The notes under the pieces: generated by a model | Databases searched by the model: none | What the model was told of the DNA's origin: nothing | What the model saw: only the letters and a program-made list of their open reading frames with translations | Part shown: positions 1 through 6,748 of the stretch, piece by piece | Layout: every line of letters starts with the position of its first letter | How positions within the stretch are numbered: position 1 is the stretch's first letter | NCBI GenBank assembly: GCA_047632015.1 | Contig: JBLIBC010000050.1 | Location: 1 to 12,386, forward strand | Reading direction: 5' to 3' | DNA length: 12,386 bases | Source: JBLIAZ01 sp047632015 | GTDB lineage: Bacteria; Bacteroidota; Bacteroidia; Flavobacteriales_C; GCA-002722245 | Made by a program: the position numbers and the translations under genes

Positions 1-221
1 TAGATACTGAAAGCGAGTCCTACATTCAAAAAAGTTTAAGCGAATTAATGAAAGACAGAACGACGTTTGTTATTGCTCATCGATTAAGCACCATTCAGCA
101 AGCAAATCAAATTTTAGTAGTGGAAGATGGTCGAATAGTAGAGCGGGGTCAACACGACGACTTATTATCGCAAAAAGGACGATATCATGACTTGTATACT
201 TACCAAAGCAGGATAGCGTAA
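1..221 (+). CDS. ABC transporter ATP-binding protein, C-terminal fragment (MsbA/exporter type)
   Basis: This is the last 73 codons of a gene that begins before the window; the frame is open from base 1 to the TAA at 219-221. The fragment starts in the D-loop just after Walker B (LDTESE), and the switch histidine (H-loop) follows in FVIAHRLSTI. The next part, ILVVEDGRIVERGQHDDLL, is the usual end of an ABC nucleotide-binding domain. The HRLSTI form and the RGxHxxLL tail fit exporters in which transmembrane and ATPase domains are fused, such as MsbA or multidrug/lipid exporters, acting at the inner membrane. The transmembrane part, Walker A and signature motif lie outside the window, so substrate and exact subfamily cannot be given. 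It converges on the next gene with only 29 bases between the stop codons. No strong terminator is visible there, only a short taaagcttta palindrome at 224-233. Confidence 0.9.
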   Translation, partial: DTESESYIQKSLSELMKDRTTFVIAHRLSTIQQANQILVVEDGRIVERGQHDDLLSQKGRYHDLYTYQSRIA

Positions 222-250
222 AGTAAAGCTTTAAGCGAAAAACAATTAAT

Positions 251-2569
251 TTATTCCACCACTATTGGTCCCGTATAAACTTTATCCGCTTGAATTATAT
301 TAAAATAGTAATAGCCAGAGGGTAATAAACTCACATCAACTGTTCCGTTGGTAATTGAATTTATTACTTTCTTCCCGCTTGAATTAAAAACCTCAAGGTA
401 ACCATTTGAAACACCTTCAATTATTACAAAATGTTTGGCAGGATTTGGATAAGCAAGCACTTTAGTTGACACCTTCCTATCTTGTGAGGTTATTAACCAA
501 TTATTATTCACTGTAGCAGCAGTCTCGTTAGTGATAATAGCATCGTTAAAGTCAAAATAAATGAATGCCTTATTATTTATTGTGGTGCCTTCGGGATTGT
601 CCTTTTTCTGTTGAATACTAAAACGAATATGACCATGACTAAGAGGTTCATTGATGTTGCTATCTGGAAGCAAAATATTACTAAAAGTCCAAGAAACTGT
701 ATCTCCTTTAATTTTTAGGGAATAATTATGACTTGAAGCAATCATTTGAAAAGTTGTTAAATCAAGAGCGGTAGGCATCACATCAACTACTACCACATTG
801 AAAGCTGTATCATTTCCTGTATTTTGAAAGTTGATAGTATAGTCAAAGCTCGTTGAGTCGCTTACATATCCTTCATTGAATATACCTTGATAACTTACTA
901 ATTTATCATTTGGATCAAAAGATCCTGTTACAGAAGGCATGTAAACAGCAGTGTCGTTTTCGACGATACTGTCAGCCTCAGCCATCGTTAAATAAGCGCT
1001 GTTGTTTAATTCTGTATCAATGGCAGTCTGACTGTCCAGGATGGTGTAGAATTTCAACCTAACGATCTCCCCAGATGCAAGTGTAAGGTTATTCCAAATC
1101 AAATTATTTCCCACCACATCAGGCTTGTTTTCTTCAGGTAAACTAGTGTACGTTAAGTTAGCATCTAAAGCAACCGACACAGAAGTCGCGATCGTGTCTT
1201 TTCCCTGATTTTCAATGGTAATAAAATAAGGTATTGTAAAGCCTGGCCTATTACGCCCACTTGTCAATGAAACAGATAAATCTCTCTCTTTCAGTAAGTA
1301 AGTATAAAACATTTGATAGGTGTTTGATGGAAAACTGCTGTTGTAGTAAACTGACTTCGCAGCACTAAAATATTCCTCATCTTGTATTTTAATCTCAGTA
1401 AATTTTTCCGATTCATCGTAGTAAATCTCAAAATAACCACCTGTCCCTGTAGTGGTAATCAAACCACTGTTAGTAACCATTTTGAGCCCTTCAAAACTAT
1501 TGTATTTCTTGGTGACGGGATCATAACTGTTTGCCTCCCTAGCGTATCCTTGATAATAACCTTTTTCACAAGAGTCCTTCCAAGAAATTCTTATAGCCTC
1601 AGAAAAAATTGGACAGCGATCATACTTCCAAGAATAATTCTCCCTGAGAAGCACAGTTGTCCTAAAGTCAATATTTAACGTATCCCCCCCACCTATATAA
1701 CCATCCCAATTCCATGATGCATTCGTATCAACCAATTCCGTTTTAGCTACTCTAAAAACTTCTCCAGGACAAATCGAATCAGATCCATTTAATTGGATTA
1801 TTAAATCCTTGTGCGGTTCTGGAATTTTCACAACATAGGGCTTTGAAAACAATTCTTTTCCATCCTTTGTAGCAAGATCACAATTAGGAAATCCTCCAGA
1901 GCTAGAGGTGTTTTGATAAGCATATGAAAAACTTACTAGCAAAGTGTCTCCATTTTCATAATCCTGATCGTCCAACCTTCCATTATTGTTTCCTCGTTCA
2001 CCGTTTTTATAGTAGTTTATATTACTTGTTGTAACACCGTAATCTACAAGTCTCATGGTATCAGTATTTTCTTCCTTCTGCCAAACTTCAATTGAAAGTT
2101 TACTTAAAGTAGAATTCCGACTAAAATTACAAATGCTTATAGTGTCTCCAGAAATGTGATTTCGAGACAATCCTAATGACAAAGAATCGATTTGCGTAGA
2201 TCCCACTCTACCTACTATTGTATCTAAAACCACACCTTCTAATGAGGATATACTGATATAAAATTCACTTTTATCGTAACTACCCTGATCAATGTAAATT
2301 TCTTTACTGTACTCAGACAAGTAAATGCTTTGCGCTAGCTCAGGTGGATTAATTTGAATATCATAATTGTCAAGGGTCTTTTCTAACTCAATAATTAAAT
2401 TATCATTACCAAATCCATAACAGCCTGAAAAGTACCACTCGTGGTGGTTATAGCTATCATAATTAGCATCAGAATAAACAGATTCTGAAAAAGAAACAAT
2501 TGCCGATTGAGCAATTGAAATCACATTAATTACTATTAAAAATATAAAAAGACTTATTGTTTTTTTCAT
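251..2569 (-). CDS. Large secreted surface protein with DUF11-like and DUF7619-like domains and T9SS sorting tail
   Basis: The protein has 772 residues when started at the ATG at 2569-2567. An in-frame ATG at 2620 would add 17 residues, but it lies upstream of a good promoter element (2596-2603), and the 2569 start gives a clean signal peptide (MKKTISLFIFLIV..SIAQ, cleavage near residue 21). Residues about 22-330 are low in recognisable motifs. Residues about 335-405 look like a small beta-rich domain. Residues about 428-545 resemble a DUF11-type repeat (ITIENQGKDTIATSV). Residues about 550-688 resemble the Bacteroidota DUF7619 domain, starting SFDPNDK, with INFQNTGNDTAFNV and ending near AFIYFDFNDAIITNET. 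The last ~73 residues are a type IX secretion sorting domain with the YPNPA motif at 707-711 and a PSGYYYFNI strand. It is probably exported through the outer membrane and anchored or released. Its ligand is unknown. Confidence 0.88.
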   Translation of the reverse strand: MKKTISLFIFLIVINVISIAQSAIVSFSESVYSDANYDSYNHHEWYFSGCYGFGNDNLIIELEKTLDNYDIQINPPELAQSIYLSEYSKEIYIDQGSYDKSEFYISISSLEGVVLDTIVGRVGSTQIDSLSLGLSRNHISGDTISICNFSRNSTLSKLSIEVWQKEENTDTMRLVDYGVTTSNINYYKNGERGNNNGRLDDQDYENGDTLLVSFSYAYQNTSSSGGFPNCDLATKDGKELFSKPYVVKIPEPHKDLIIQLNGSDSICPGEVFRVAKTELVDTNASWNWDGYIGGGDTLNIDFRTTVLLRENYSWKYDRCPIFSEAIRISWKDSCEKGYYQGYAREANSYDPVTKKYNSFEGLKMVTNSGLITTTGTGGYFEIYYDESEKFTEIKIQDEEYFSAAKSVYYNSSFPSNTYQMFYTYLLKERDLSVSLTSGRNRPGFTIPYFITIENQGKDTIATSVSVALDANLTYTSLPEENKPDVVGNNLIWNNLTLASGEIVRLKFYTILDSQTAIDTELNNSAYLTMAEADSIVENDTAVYMPSVTGSFDPNDKLVSYQGIFNEGYVSDSTSFDYTINFQNTGNDTAFNVVVVDVMPTALDLTTFQMIASSHNYSLKIKGDTVSWTFSNILLPDSNINEPLSHGHIRFSIQQKKDNPEGTTINNKAFIYFDFNDAIITNETAATVNNNWLITSQDRKVSTKVLAYPNPAKHFVIIEGVSNGYLEVFNSSGKKVINSITNGTVDVSLLPSGYYYFNIIQADKVYTGPIVVE

Positions 2570-2595
2570 TGGGCAAGGGTTACAATTAAGAATAA

Positions 2596-2603
2596 CAAAG
2601 ATA
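2596..2603 (-). promoter_or_regulatory. Bacteroidota -7 promoter element of the 251-2569 surface-protein gene
   Basis: On the minus strand this reads TATCTTTG, a full match to the TAnnTTTG -7 consensus of Bacteroidota sigma-ABfr promoters. A TTTTG lies 22 bases upstream, slightly further than the usual spacing for a -33 element. Transcription would start near 2590, giving a leader of about 20 bases before the ATG at 2569. It would exclude the upstream ATG at 2620 as the start. Confidence 0.5.
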
Positions 2604-2682
2604 ATACTTCTCCTTAACAACTTTTCAAAACAAGCACTGATTATAAAAACGTTCCGAATAAAAATAAAAAAGACAAATTAAC

Positions 2683-2690
2683 TATATTTG
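2683..2690 (+). promoter_or_regulatory. Bacteroidota -7 promoter element of lysS
   Basis: The sequence TATATTTG matches TAnnTTTG exactly and ends 19 bases before the lysS ATG at 2710, so the leader would be short. No clear TTTG -33 element lies at the expected distance; the upstream stretch is A-rich. The element is back to back with the minus-strand promoter at 2596-2603, so this divergent gap of about 140 bases drives both genes. Confidence 0.5.
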
Positions 2691-2709
2691 CAAAATCAAA
2701 ATCAAGAAC

Positions 2710-4431
2710 ATGTCCTTAGAGTTAAGCGAACAAGAGATTCAAAGAAGAGAGAAGTTAAACAGGTTGAAGGAATTGGGGATTAACCCTTATCCAGCAGATG
2801 AGTTTAAGATAGATTGCACTGCTGAAGATATCCTTACCAACTACGAAAAAAACAAGACGGAGTACAAAACCATCAGCATTGCTGGTAGAATTATGCGTCG
2901 AAGAGTCATGGGAAAGGCTGCTTTTGCTGAATTGCAAGACAGTAGTGCCAGGATTCAAGTTTATTTCAACAGGGACGAAATTTGTCCTGGTGAAGATAAA
3001 TCCATGTACAATGAGGTTTTCAAAAAACTAGTTGACATAGGTGACATCATTGGTATTAAAGGGTACGTTTTTACTACACAGGTTGGTGAAATTACCATTC
3101 ATGTCAATGAGTTTGTAATGCTTACAAAGTCCTTGAAACCTATTCCAATGCCAGTGATTGATGCTGACGGAAAAGAGCACGATGCTTTTACCGATCCGGA
3201 GCAAAGATACCGTCAACGCTATGTGGATTTAATAGTTAACCCTGAGGTGCGTTACACTTTCATGAAAAGAACTCAGCTTATGAACAGCATGAGAACCTTT
3301 TTAAATTCATCAGGTTATTTAGAGGTGGAAACACCAATATTACAGCCAATTTATGGTGGTGCTGCGGCTCGTCCGTTTAAAACACACCACAATACATTGG
3401 ACATGACATTGTACTTAAGAATAGCCAATGAGCTGTACTTAAAAAAGTTAATTGTTGGTGGTTTTGATGGAGTTTTTGAATTCGCAAAAGATTTCAGAAA
3501 CGAGGGTATGAGTAGGTTCCACAATCCTGAGTTTACTCAAATGGAACTGTATGTTGCTTACAAAGATTACAACTGGATGATGAACACTACCGAGGAAATG
3601 GTAGAAAAAATTGCCCAAGATTTACACGGAAAAACAGAAGTTCAAGTAGGTGAAAACCTCATCAACTTTGAGCGTCCTTGGAAAAGATATACCATGTTTG
3701 AAGCGATCGAGCATTTTACTGGAATTGATATTTCAGCAATGGATGAAGCAGAATTGTTGGCTACAGCAAAAAAACTGGAAGTGCCCACTGACAACAGCAT
3801 GGGTAAAGGAAAGTTGATTGATGAAATTTTTGGTGAAAAATGTGAACACTTACTAATTCAACCAACGTTCATTACTGACTACCCTGTAGAAATGTCACCA
3901 CTTGCTAAAAAGCACCGTGATAAGGAAGGTTTGGTAGAGCGCTTTGAATGCATTTGTAACGGGAAAGAAATCGCGAATGCTTACAGTGAGTTGAACGATC
4001 CAATTGACCAAAGACAACGTTTTGAGGAACAATTAGAATTAGGAAAAAGAGGAGATGACGAAGCAATGGTGTTGGATGAAGACTTCCTTAAAGCTATTGA
4101 ATACGGAATGCCTCCAACAGCTGGACTAGGTATTGGAATAGACAGGTTAGCGATGATCATGACCAATTCAAACAGCATACAGGATGTATTGTTTTTCCCT
4201 CAAATGCGACCAGAAAAACAGGAGAAAGTGACCTCCAAACAAGATTGGCTTGACGCCGGAGTTCCTGAACAATGGATTCCTGCTTTAGGAAAAGCTGAGG
4301 TAAAAACAGTGGAAGATTTGAAAGCCGCAAACGTGAACAAACTGCATCAAAACGTATGTGGTTTCAGAAAGAAAAACAAAATTGACGCACCAGCACCAAC
4401 TAAAGAGGAGGTGCAAGGTTGGATAGATTAA
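2710..4431 (+). CDS. lysS: Lysyl-tRNA synthetase, class II
   Basis: This cytoplasmic enzyme charges tRNA-Lys with lysine using ATP. The 573-residue protein has an N-terminal anticodon-binding OB fold (about residues 55-137, starting ISIAGRIMRRR) and a class II catalytic core. Motif 1 is around GYLEVETPI (202-210). Motif 2 is FRNEGMSRFHNPEFTQME (262-279), carrying the ATP-binding Arg263. Motif 3 is GLGIGIDRLAM (472-482) with Arg479. The stretch YGGAAARPFKTHHN (215-228) is typical of bacterial LysS. The family is usually about 490-510 residues long. Here a ~68-residue C-terminal extension (about 505-573) is present, with a helical look (DWLDAGVPEQWIPALG, TVEDLKAANVNKL), which I recall from other Bacteroidota LysS proteins. 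The ATG is preceded by a leader with no clear ribosome-binding site, normal in this phylum. gpsA follows 48 bases downstream on the same strand. Confidence 0.97.
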   Translation: MSLELSEQEIQRREKLNRLKELGINPYPADEFKIDCTAEDILTNYEKNKTEYKTISIAGRIMRRRVMGKAAFAELQDSSARIQVYFNRDEICPGEDKSMYNEVFKKLVDIGDIIGIKGYVFTTQVGEITIHVNEFVMLTKSLKPIPMPVIDADGKEHDAFTDPEQRYRQRYVDLIVNPEVRYTFMKRTQLMNSMRTFLNSSGYLEVETPILQPIYGGAAARPFKTHHNTLDMTLYLRIANELYLKKLIVGGFDGVFEFAKDFRNEGMSRFHNPEFTQMELYVAYKDYNWMMNTTEEMVEKIAQDLHGKTEVQVGENLINFERPWKRYTMFEAIEHFTGIDISAMDEAELLATAKKLEVPTDNSMGKGKLIDEIFGEKCEHLLIQPTFITDYPVEMSPLAKKHRDKEGLVERFECICNGKEIANAYSELNDPIDQRQRFEEQLELGKRGDDEAMVLDEDFLKAIEYGMPPTAGLGIGIDRLAMIMTNSNSIQDVLFFPQMRPEKQEKVTSKQDWLDAGVPEQWIPALGKAEVKTVEDLKAANVNKLHQNVCGFRKKNKIDAPAPTKEEVQGWID

Positions 4432-4479
4432 ACATAAACAAGTTGATTGTGTGATTGATTAACACGTAAGATATAATAC

Positions 4480-5478
4480 ATGAGTGTTGAACAAAAAATA
4501 GGTGTCATTGGAGGAGGGAGTTGGGCAACCGCTTTAGTTAAAGTGTTGCTTAACAACACGAAGCATGTTCATTGGTGGGTAAGGACCGAGGCAACCGCTG
4601 AACACATTTCCACTTACGGTCACAATCCAAATTACATCAGTTCCATAGAGTTTGACAAAAGTAAAATTACCGTTACTACTGATGTAAAAGAAGTCATTAG
4701 CTCCTGTAATGTATTGTTTTTTGTAGTGCCGTCAGCTTTTTTACACGAAGAAATCAAGCACATTGATAAGGCGTTGTTCGAGGATAAAATGGTGGTTTCA
4801 GCCATTAAAGGAATCATACCTGAACATCATCAAATACCAGCCAAATATTTTAACCAACAGTTTGGGGTAAACATGAACAACATTGCAGTGGTAAGTGGTC
4901 CTTGTCATGCTGAGGAAGTTGCTCAAGAGAAATTATCCTATTTAACGATAGCATCCCCTACAGGAGGAAAGTCCGAATTGGTTTCGGAAATGTTAGCTTG
5001 TCGATACATCATGGTATCCACCAATGATGATTTAGCAGGTACAGAGTTTTCAGCCATCTTAAAAAACGTATACGCCATTGGCGTAGGTATTTGTCACGGA
5101 ATAGGCTACGGAGATAACTTTACAGCAGTATTAATTGCGAACGCCATTCAAGAAGTAGAAGGGTTTTTACAAGCAGTATATCCAAAGGATCGTGACGTTA
5201 AATCGTCAGCTTATTTAGGTGATTTATTGGTGACGGCTTACTCACAATTTTCCAGAAACAGAACATTTGGAGGCATGGTTGGAAAAGGCTACAGCGTTAA
5301 GTTTGCCCAAATTGAAATGGGCATGATTGCCGAGGGTTATTACGCTTGTAAGTCCATTCAAATCATAGCAAATACTGCCGGGGTTGACATGCCAATTGCA
5401 AAAGCTATTCATGAGTGCTTGTACGAAAATGTCAATCCAAGAAAAGCATTCCGAGAATTACAAAGCAAATTATCGTAA
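4480..5478 (+). CDS. gpsA: Glycerol-3-phosphate dehydrogenase [NAD(P)+]
   Basis: This enzyme reduces dihydroxyacetone phosphate to sn-glycerol 3-phosphate in the cytoplasm, supplying the backbone for phospholipids. Its 332 residues are the normal length. The N-terminal Rossmann dinucleotide motif is IGVIGGGSWATAL (7-19). Family motifs follow: FFVVPSAFLHEE (80-91), SAIKGI with Lys110, VVSGPCHAEEV (137-147) and ILKNVYAIGVGICHG with Lys195 (193-207). The C-terminal substrate region includes YLGDLLVTAYSQFSRNRTFG (245-264) with Asp248 and the SRNR arginines. It lies 48 bases after lysS on the same strand, so the two may be co-transcribed. The downstream gap is filled with hairpins and a shared terminator before the convergent sodA. 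Confidence 0.96.
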   Translation: MSVEQKIGVIGGGSWATALVKVLLNNTKHVHWWVRTEATAEHISTYGHNPNYISSIEFDKSKITVTTDVKEVISSCNVLFFVVPSAFLHEEIKHIDKALFEDKMVVSAIKGIIPEHHQIPAKYFNQQFGVNMNNIAVVSGPCHAEEVAQEKLSYLTIASPTGGKSELVSEMLACRYIMVSTNDDLAGTEFSAILKNVYAIGVGICHGIGYGDNFTAVLIANAIQEVEGFLQAVYPKDRDVKSSAYLGDLLVTAYSQFSRNRTFGGMVGKGYSVKFAQIEMGMIAEGYYACKSIQIIANTAGVDMPIAKAIHECLYENVNPRKAFRELQSKLS

Positions 5479-5516
5479 GAGGATTTTTCAAATAAAACTG
5501 CTCTTGCTCTTTACTT

Positions 5517-5600
5517 CCAACGTCATTGCGAGGAACGAAGTAATCTCATTTGTAAAATGTGACAAAGAGAGATTACTTCGTTCCTCGCAATGACGATTGG
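5517..5600. repeat. Long intergenic hairpin 1 (27-bp perfect arms, extended)
   Basis: The arms 5521-5547 and 5569-5595 are perfect reverse complements over 27 bases, with core GTCATTGCGAGGAACGAAG. Pairing extends outward (ccaa against attgg, one bulge) and inward (tttgt against acaaa, one bulge), leaving a loop of about 8 bases. It sits in the gap between convergent gpsA and sodA. From memory, palindromes with this core occur as dispersed intergenic repeats in many bacterial genomes. It has no T-run, so it does not look like a terminator itself. It could be a REP- or MITE-like element or an RNA-stabilising hairpin. Confidence 0.85.
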
Positions 5601-5637
5601 AGTATGTATGTGATCAAAAGATTAACCACAATATCCC

Positions 5638-5705
5638 GTAGTTCTTGATTTAGCGCAGCCTTTAGGTTTGTATTAACCTAAAGGCTGCGCTAAATCAAGA
5701 ACTAC
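5638..5705. repeat. Perfect 31-bp inverted repeat with 6-base loop (hairpin 2)
   Basis: The left arm 5638-5668 and right arm 5675-5705 are exact reverse complements over all 31 bases, separated by tgtatt (5669-5674). The arm core is TTAGCGCAGCCTTTAGG. It begins 37 bases after hairpin 1 and is unrelated to it in sequence. No target-site duplication is obvious at its edges, and there is no T-run to make it a standard terminator. The absence of any mismatch suggests recent insertion or active maintenance. Confidence 0.9.
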
Positions 5706-5710
5706 CAATT

Positions 5711-5729
5711 AATGACGATTAGAGTGCGT
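5711..5729 (+). repeat. Duplicated tail of hairpin 1
   Basis: Bases from 5711 (aatgacgattagagtgcgt) closely match those from 5589 at the right edge of hairpin 1 (aatgacgattggagtatgt), with three differences in 19 positions. A fragment of the hairpin 1 element is therefore present again on the far side of hairpin 2. This suggests either two hairpin 1 copies with hairpin 2 inserted into the second, or a tandem array that has eroded. Confidence 0.55.
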
Positions 5730-5739
5730 TTATGAAACA

Positions 5740-5769
5740 AAAAAGGAGAGGTATTAACCTCTCCTTTTT
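5740..5769. terminator. Bidirectional rho-independent terminator between gpsA and sodA
   Basis: The stem aaaaaggagaggt (5740-5752) pairs perfectly with acctctccttttt (5757-5769) around an atta loop. The GC-rich heptamer GGAGAGG is flanked by an A-run on the left and a T-run on the right, so a U-tract follows the stem in both transcription directions. It ends 37 bases beyond the sodA stop and can also end read-through from lysS-gpsA. Confidence 0.85.
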
Positions 5770-5806
5770 ACATACGAGACTCAATCAACGAGTCTTAAAC
5801 TTCGTA

Positions 5807-6415
5807 CTATTTAGCTGCTGTAAAATTAGCAGAAACTTTATCCCAGTTAATCACATTAAAGAAACCTGTGATGTAGTCTGGTCTTCTGTTTTGGTAGTTT
5901 AAGTAATATGCATGTTCCCAAACATCCAGTCCTAAAATAGGAGTTCCAGGACATTCAGCTGTATCCATTAAAGGATTGTCTTGATTTGCTGTTGAACAAA
6001 CACACAACGACCCGTCAGCGTTTACACACAACCAAGCCCATCCTGATCCAAATCTTGTAGCTGCTGCTTTAGCGAATTCAGCTTTAAACGCATCAAATGA
6101 GCCAAATTTTGCATCGATAGCAGTTGCTAAATCTCCTGTTGGAGTTCCTCCACCGTTTGGTGACATAACTTCCCAGAATAAACTGTGGTTAAAGAATCCT
6201 CCACCGTTATTTCTAACTGCTGGTGAAGACGATCCAACACTTTTCAAAATATCTAAAATACTTTTATCAGCTAAATCAGATCCCTCAATTGCAGCGTTTA
6301 AATTGTTTGTATAACCTTGGTGATGCTTACTGTGGTGGATTTCCATAGTTCTTGCATCGATGTGTGGTTCTAATGCGTCGTACGCGTATGGTAGTTTTGG
6401 TAATTCGAATGACAT
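5807..6415 (-). CDS. sodA: Superoxide dismutase, Fe/Mn family (probably Mn-type)
   Basis: This enzyme converts superoxide to oxygen and hydrogen peroxide. Its 202 residues are the family's usual length, and there is no signal peptide, so it acts in the cytoplasm. The four metal ligands are visible: His27 (MEIHHSKHH), His77 (FNHSLFW), Asp164 and His168 (LDVWEHAYY). The second-shell glutamine is Gln145 in STANQDNPL, the C-terminal position used by Mn enzymes, and residues 71-73 are GGG where Fe enzymes carry Ala-Ala-Gln. This predicts a Mn or cambialistic enzyme, by family rule rather than proof. Where E. coli SodA has GGHANH, this protein has GGFFNH. Four cysteines (130, 138, 140, 155) lie near the active-site half. 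The gene is monocistronic and ends at the terminator at 5740-5769. Confidence 0.97.
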   Translation of the reverse strand: MSFELPKLPYAYDALEPHIDARTMEIHHSKHHQGYTNNLNAAIEGSDLADKSILDILKSVGSSSPAVRNNGGGFFNHSLFWEVMSPNGGGTPTGDLATAIDAKFGSFDAFKAEFAKAAATRFGSGWAWLCVNADGSLCVCSTANQDNPLMDTAECPGTPILGLDVWEHAYYLNYQNRRPDYITGFFNVINWDKVSANFTAAK

Positions 6416-6450
6416 TATTTTTTGTTTTAAGTGATTATTATTTTGAGATG

Positions 6451-6458
6451 CTAATATA
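6451..6458 (-). promoter_or_regulatory. Candidate -7 element of sodA
   Basis: On the minus strand this reads TATATTAG, one base off the TAnnTTTG consensus, and lies about 35 bases before the sodA ATG. No convincing -33 element was found upstream, so this is a weak assignment based on position and partial match. Confidence 0.25.
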
Positions 6459-6600
6459 GGTAGGGAATTCGGTTTTTACGTTGGGATTAAGATTAGAATT
6501 TTTGATGGGGTTGTTAGATAAAGTTGATGATGCTGTTTGCTTCGCTTTTCTCTAAAAAGTTTGTGTCTGTAATTTGCTCACGCATGTTCGTTCCTCATGG

Positions 6601-6640
6601 CTTCTACCAATCCCTTGAACACCTTTCGAAAAACGTGAAT
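6601..6640 (+). repeat. Decayed copy C of the compound intergenic repeat
   Basis: The stretch from cttctaccaatccc to aaacgtgaat aligns with 9437-9475 (same orientation) and with the reverse complement of 12296-12335, with roughly four-fifths of positions matching. Only the distal part of the repeat is recognisable; the G-rich and palindromic parts seen at 9190-9436 are missing here. Confidence 0.6.
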
Positions 6641-6748
6641 TTGATTCTTGAATTAGAAAATAAATGGTTGCACTCCCTATGTAATTAATCATTAGTCTAT
6701 AATGATATTTAACTACCTTTACTGATATACTGAAAAACCACCTTAAAT

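Larger units (their letters stand above)
6416..6748. other. Intergenic region with a decayed repeat copy and no gene
   Basis: This 333-base divergent gap lies between sodA (minus) and the Asp-box protein (plus). It holds the sodA leader, a diverged copy of the 9437-9475 repeat at 6601-6640, and a weak TACCTTTA element at 6714-6721 upstream of the plus-strand gene. An overlapping minus-strand frame at 6552-6791 has no recognisable protein features and overlaps the start of a real gene. I see no RNA gene here. Confidence 0.6.

Noticed and set aside
224..233. Palindrome taaagcttta between the ABC and T9SS genes as a shared terminator
   Set aside because: Only ten AT-rich bases with no GC stem and no U-tract.
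5384..5593. Plus-strand frame of 69 codons over the gpsA end
   Set aside because: It overlaps gpsA in another frame and runs through the hairpin; no start signal or protein features.
5517..5769. Row of palindromes that could suggest a CRISPR array or integron attachment sites
   Set aside because: The palindromes differ from each other, there are no regular repeat-spacer units, no cas or integrase gene is near, and one is plainly a terminator.
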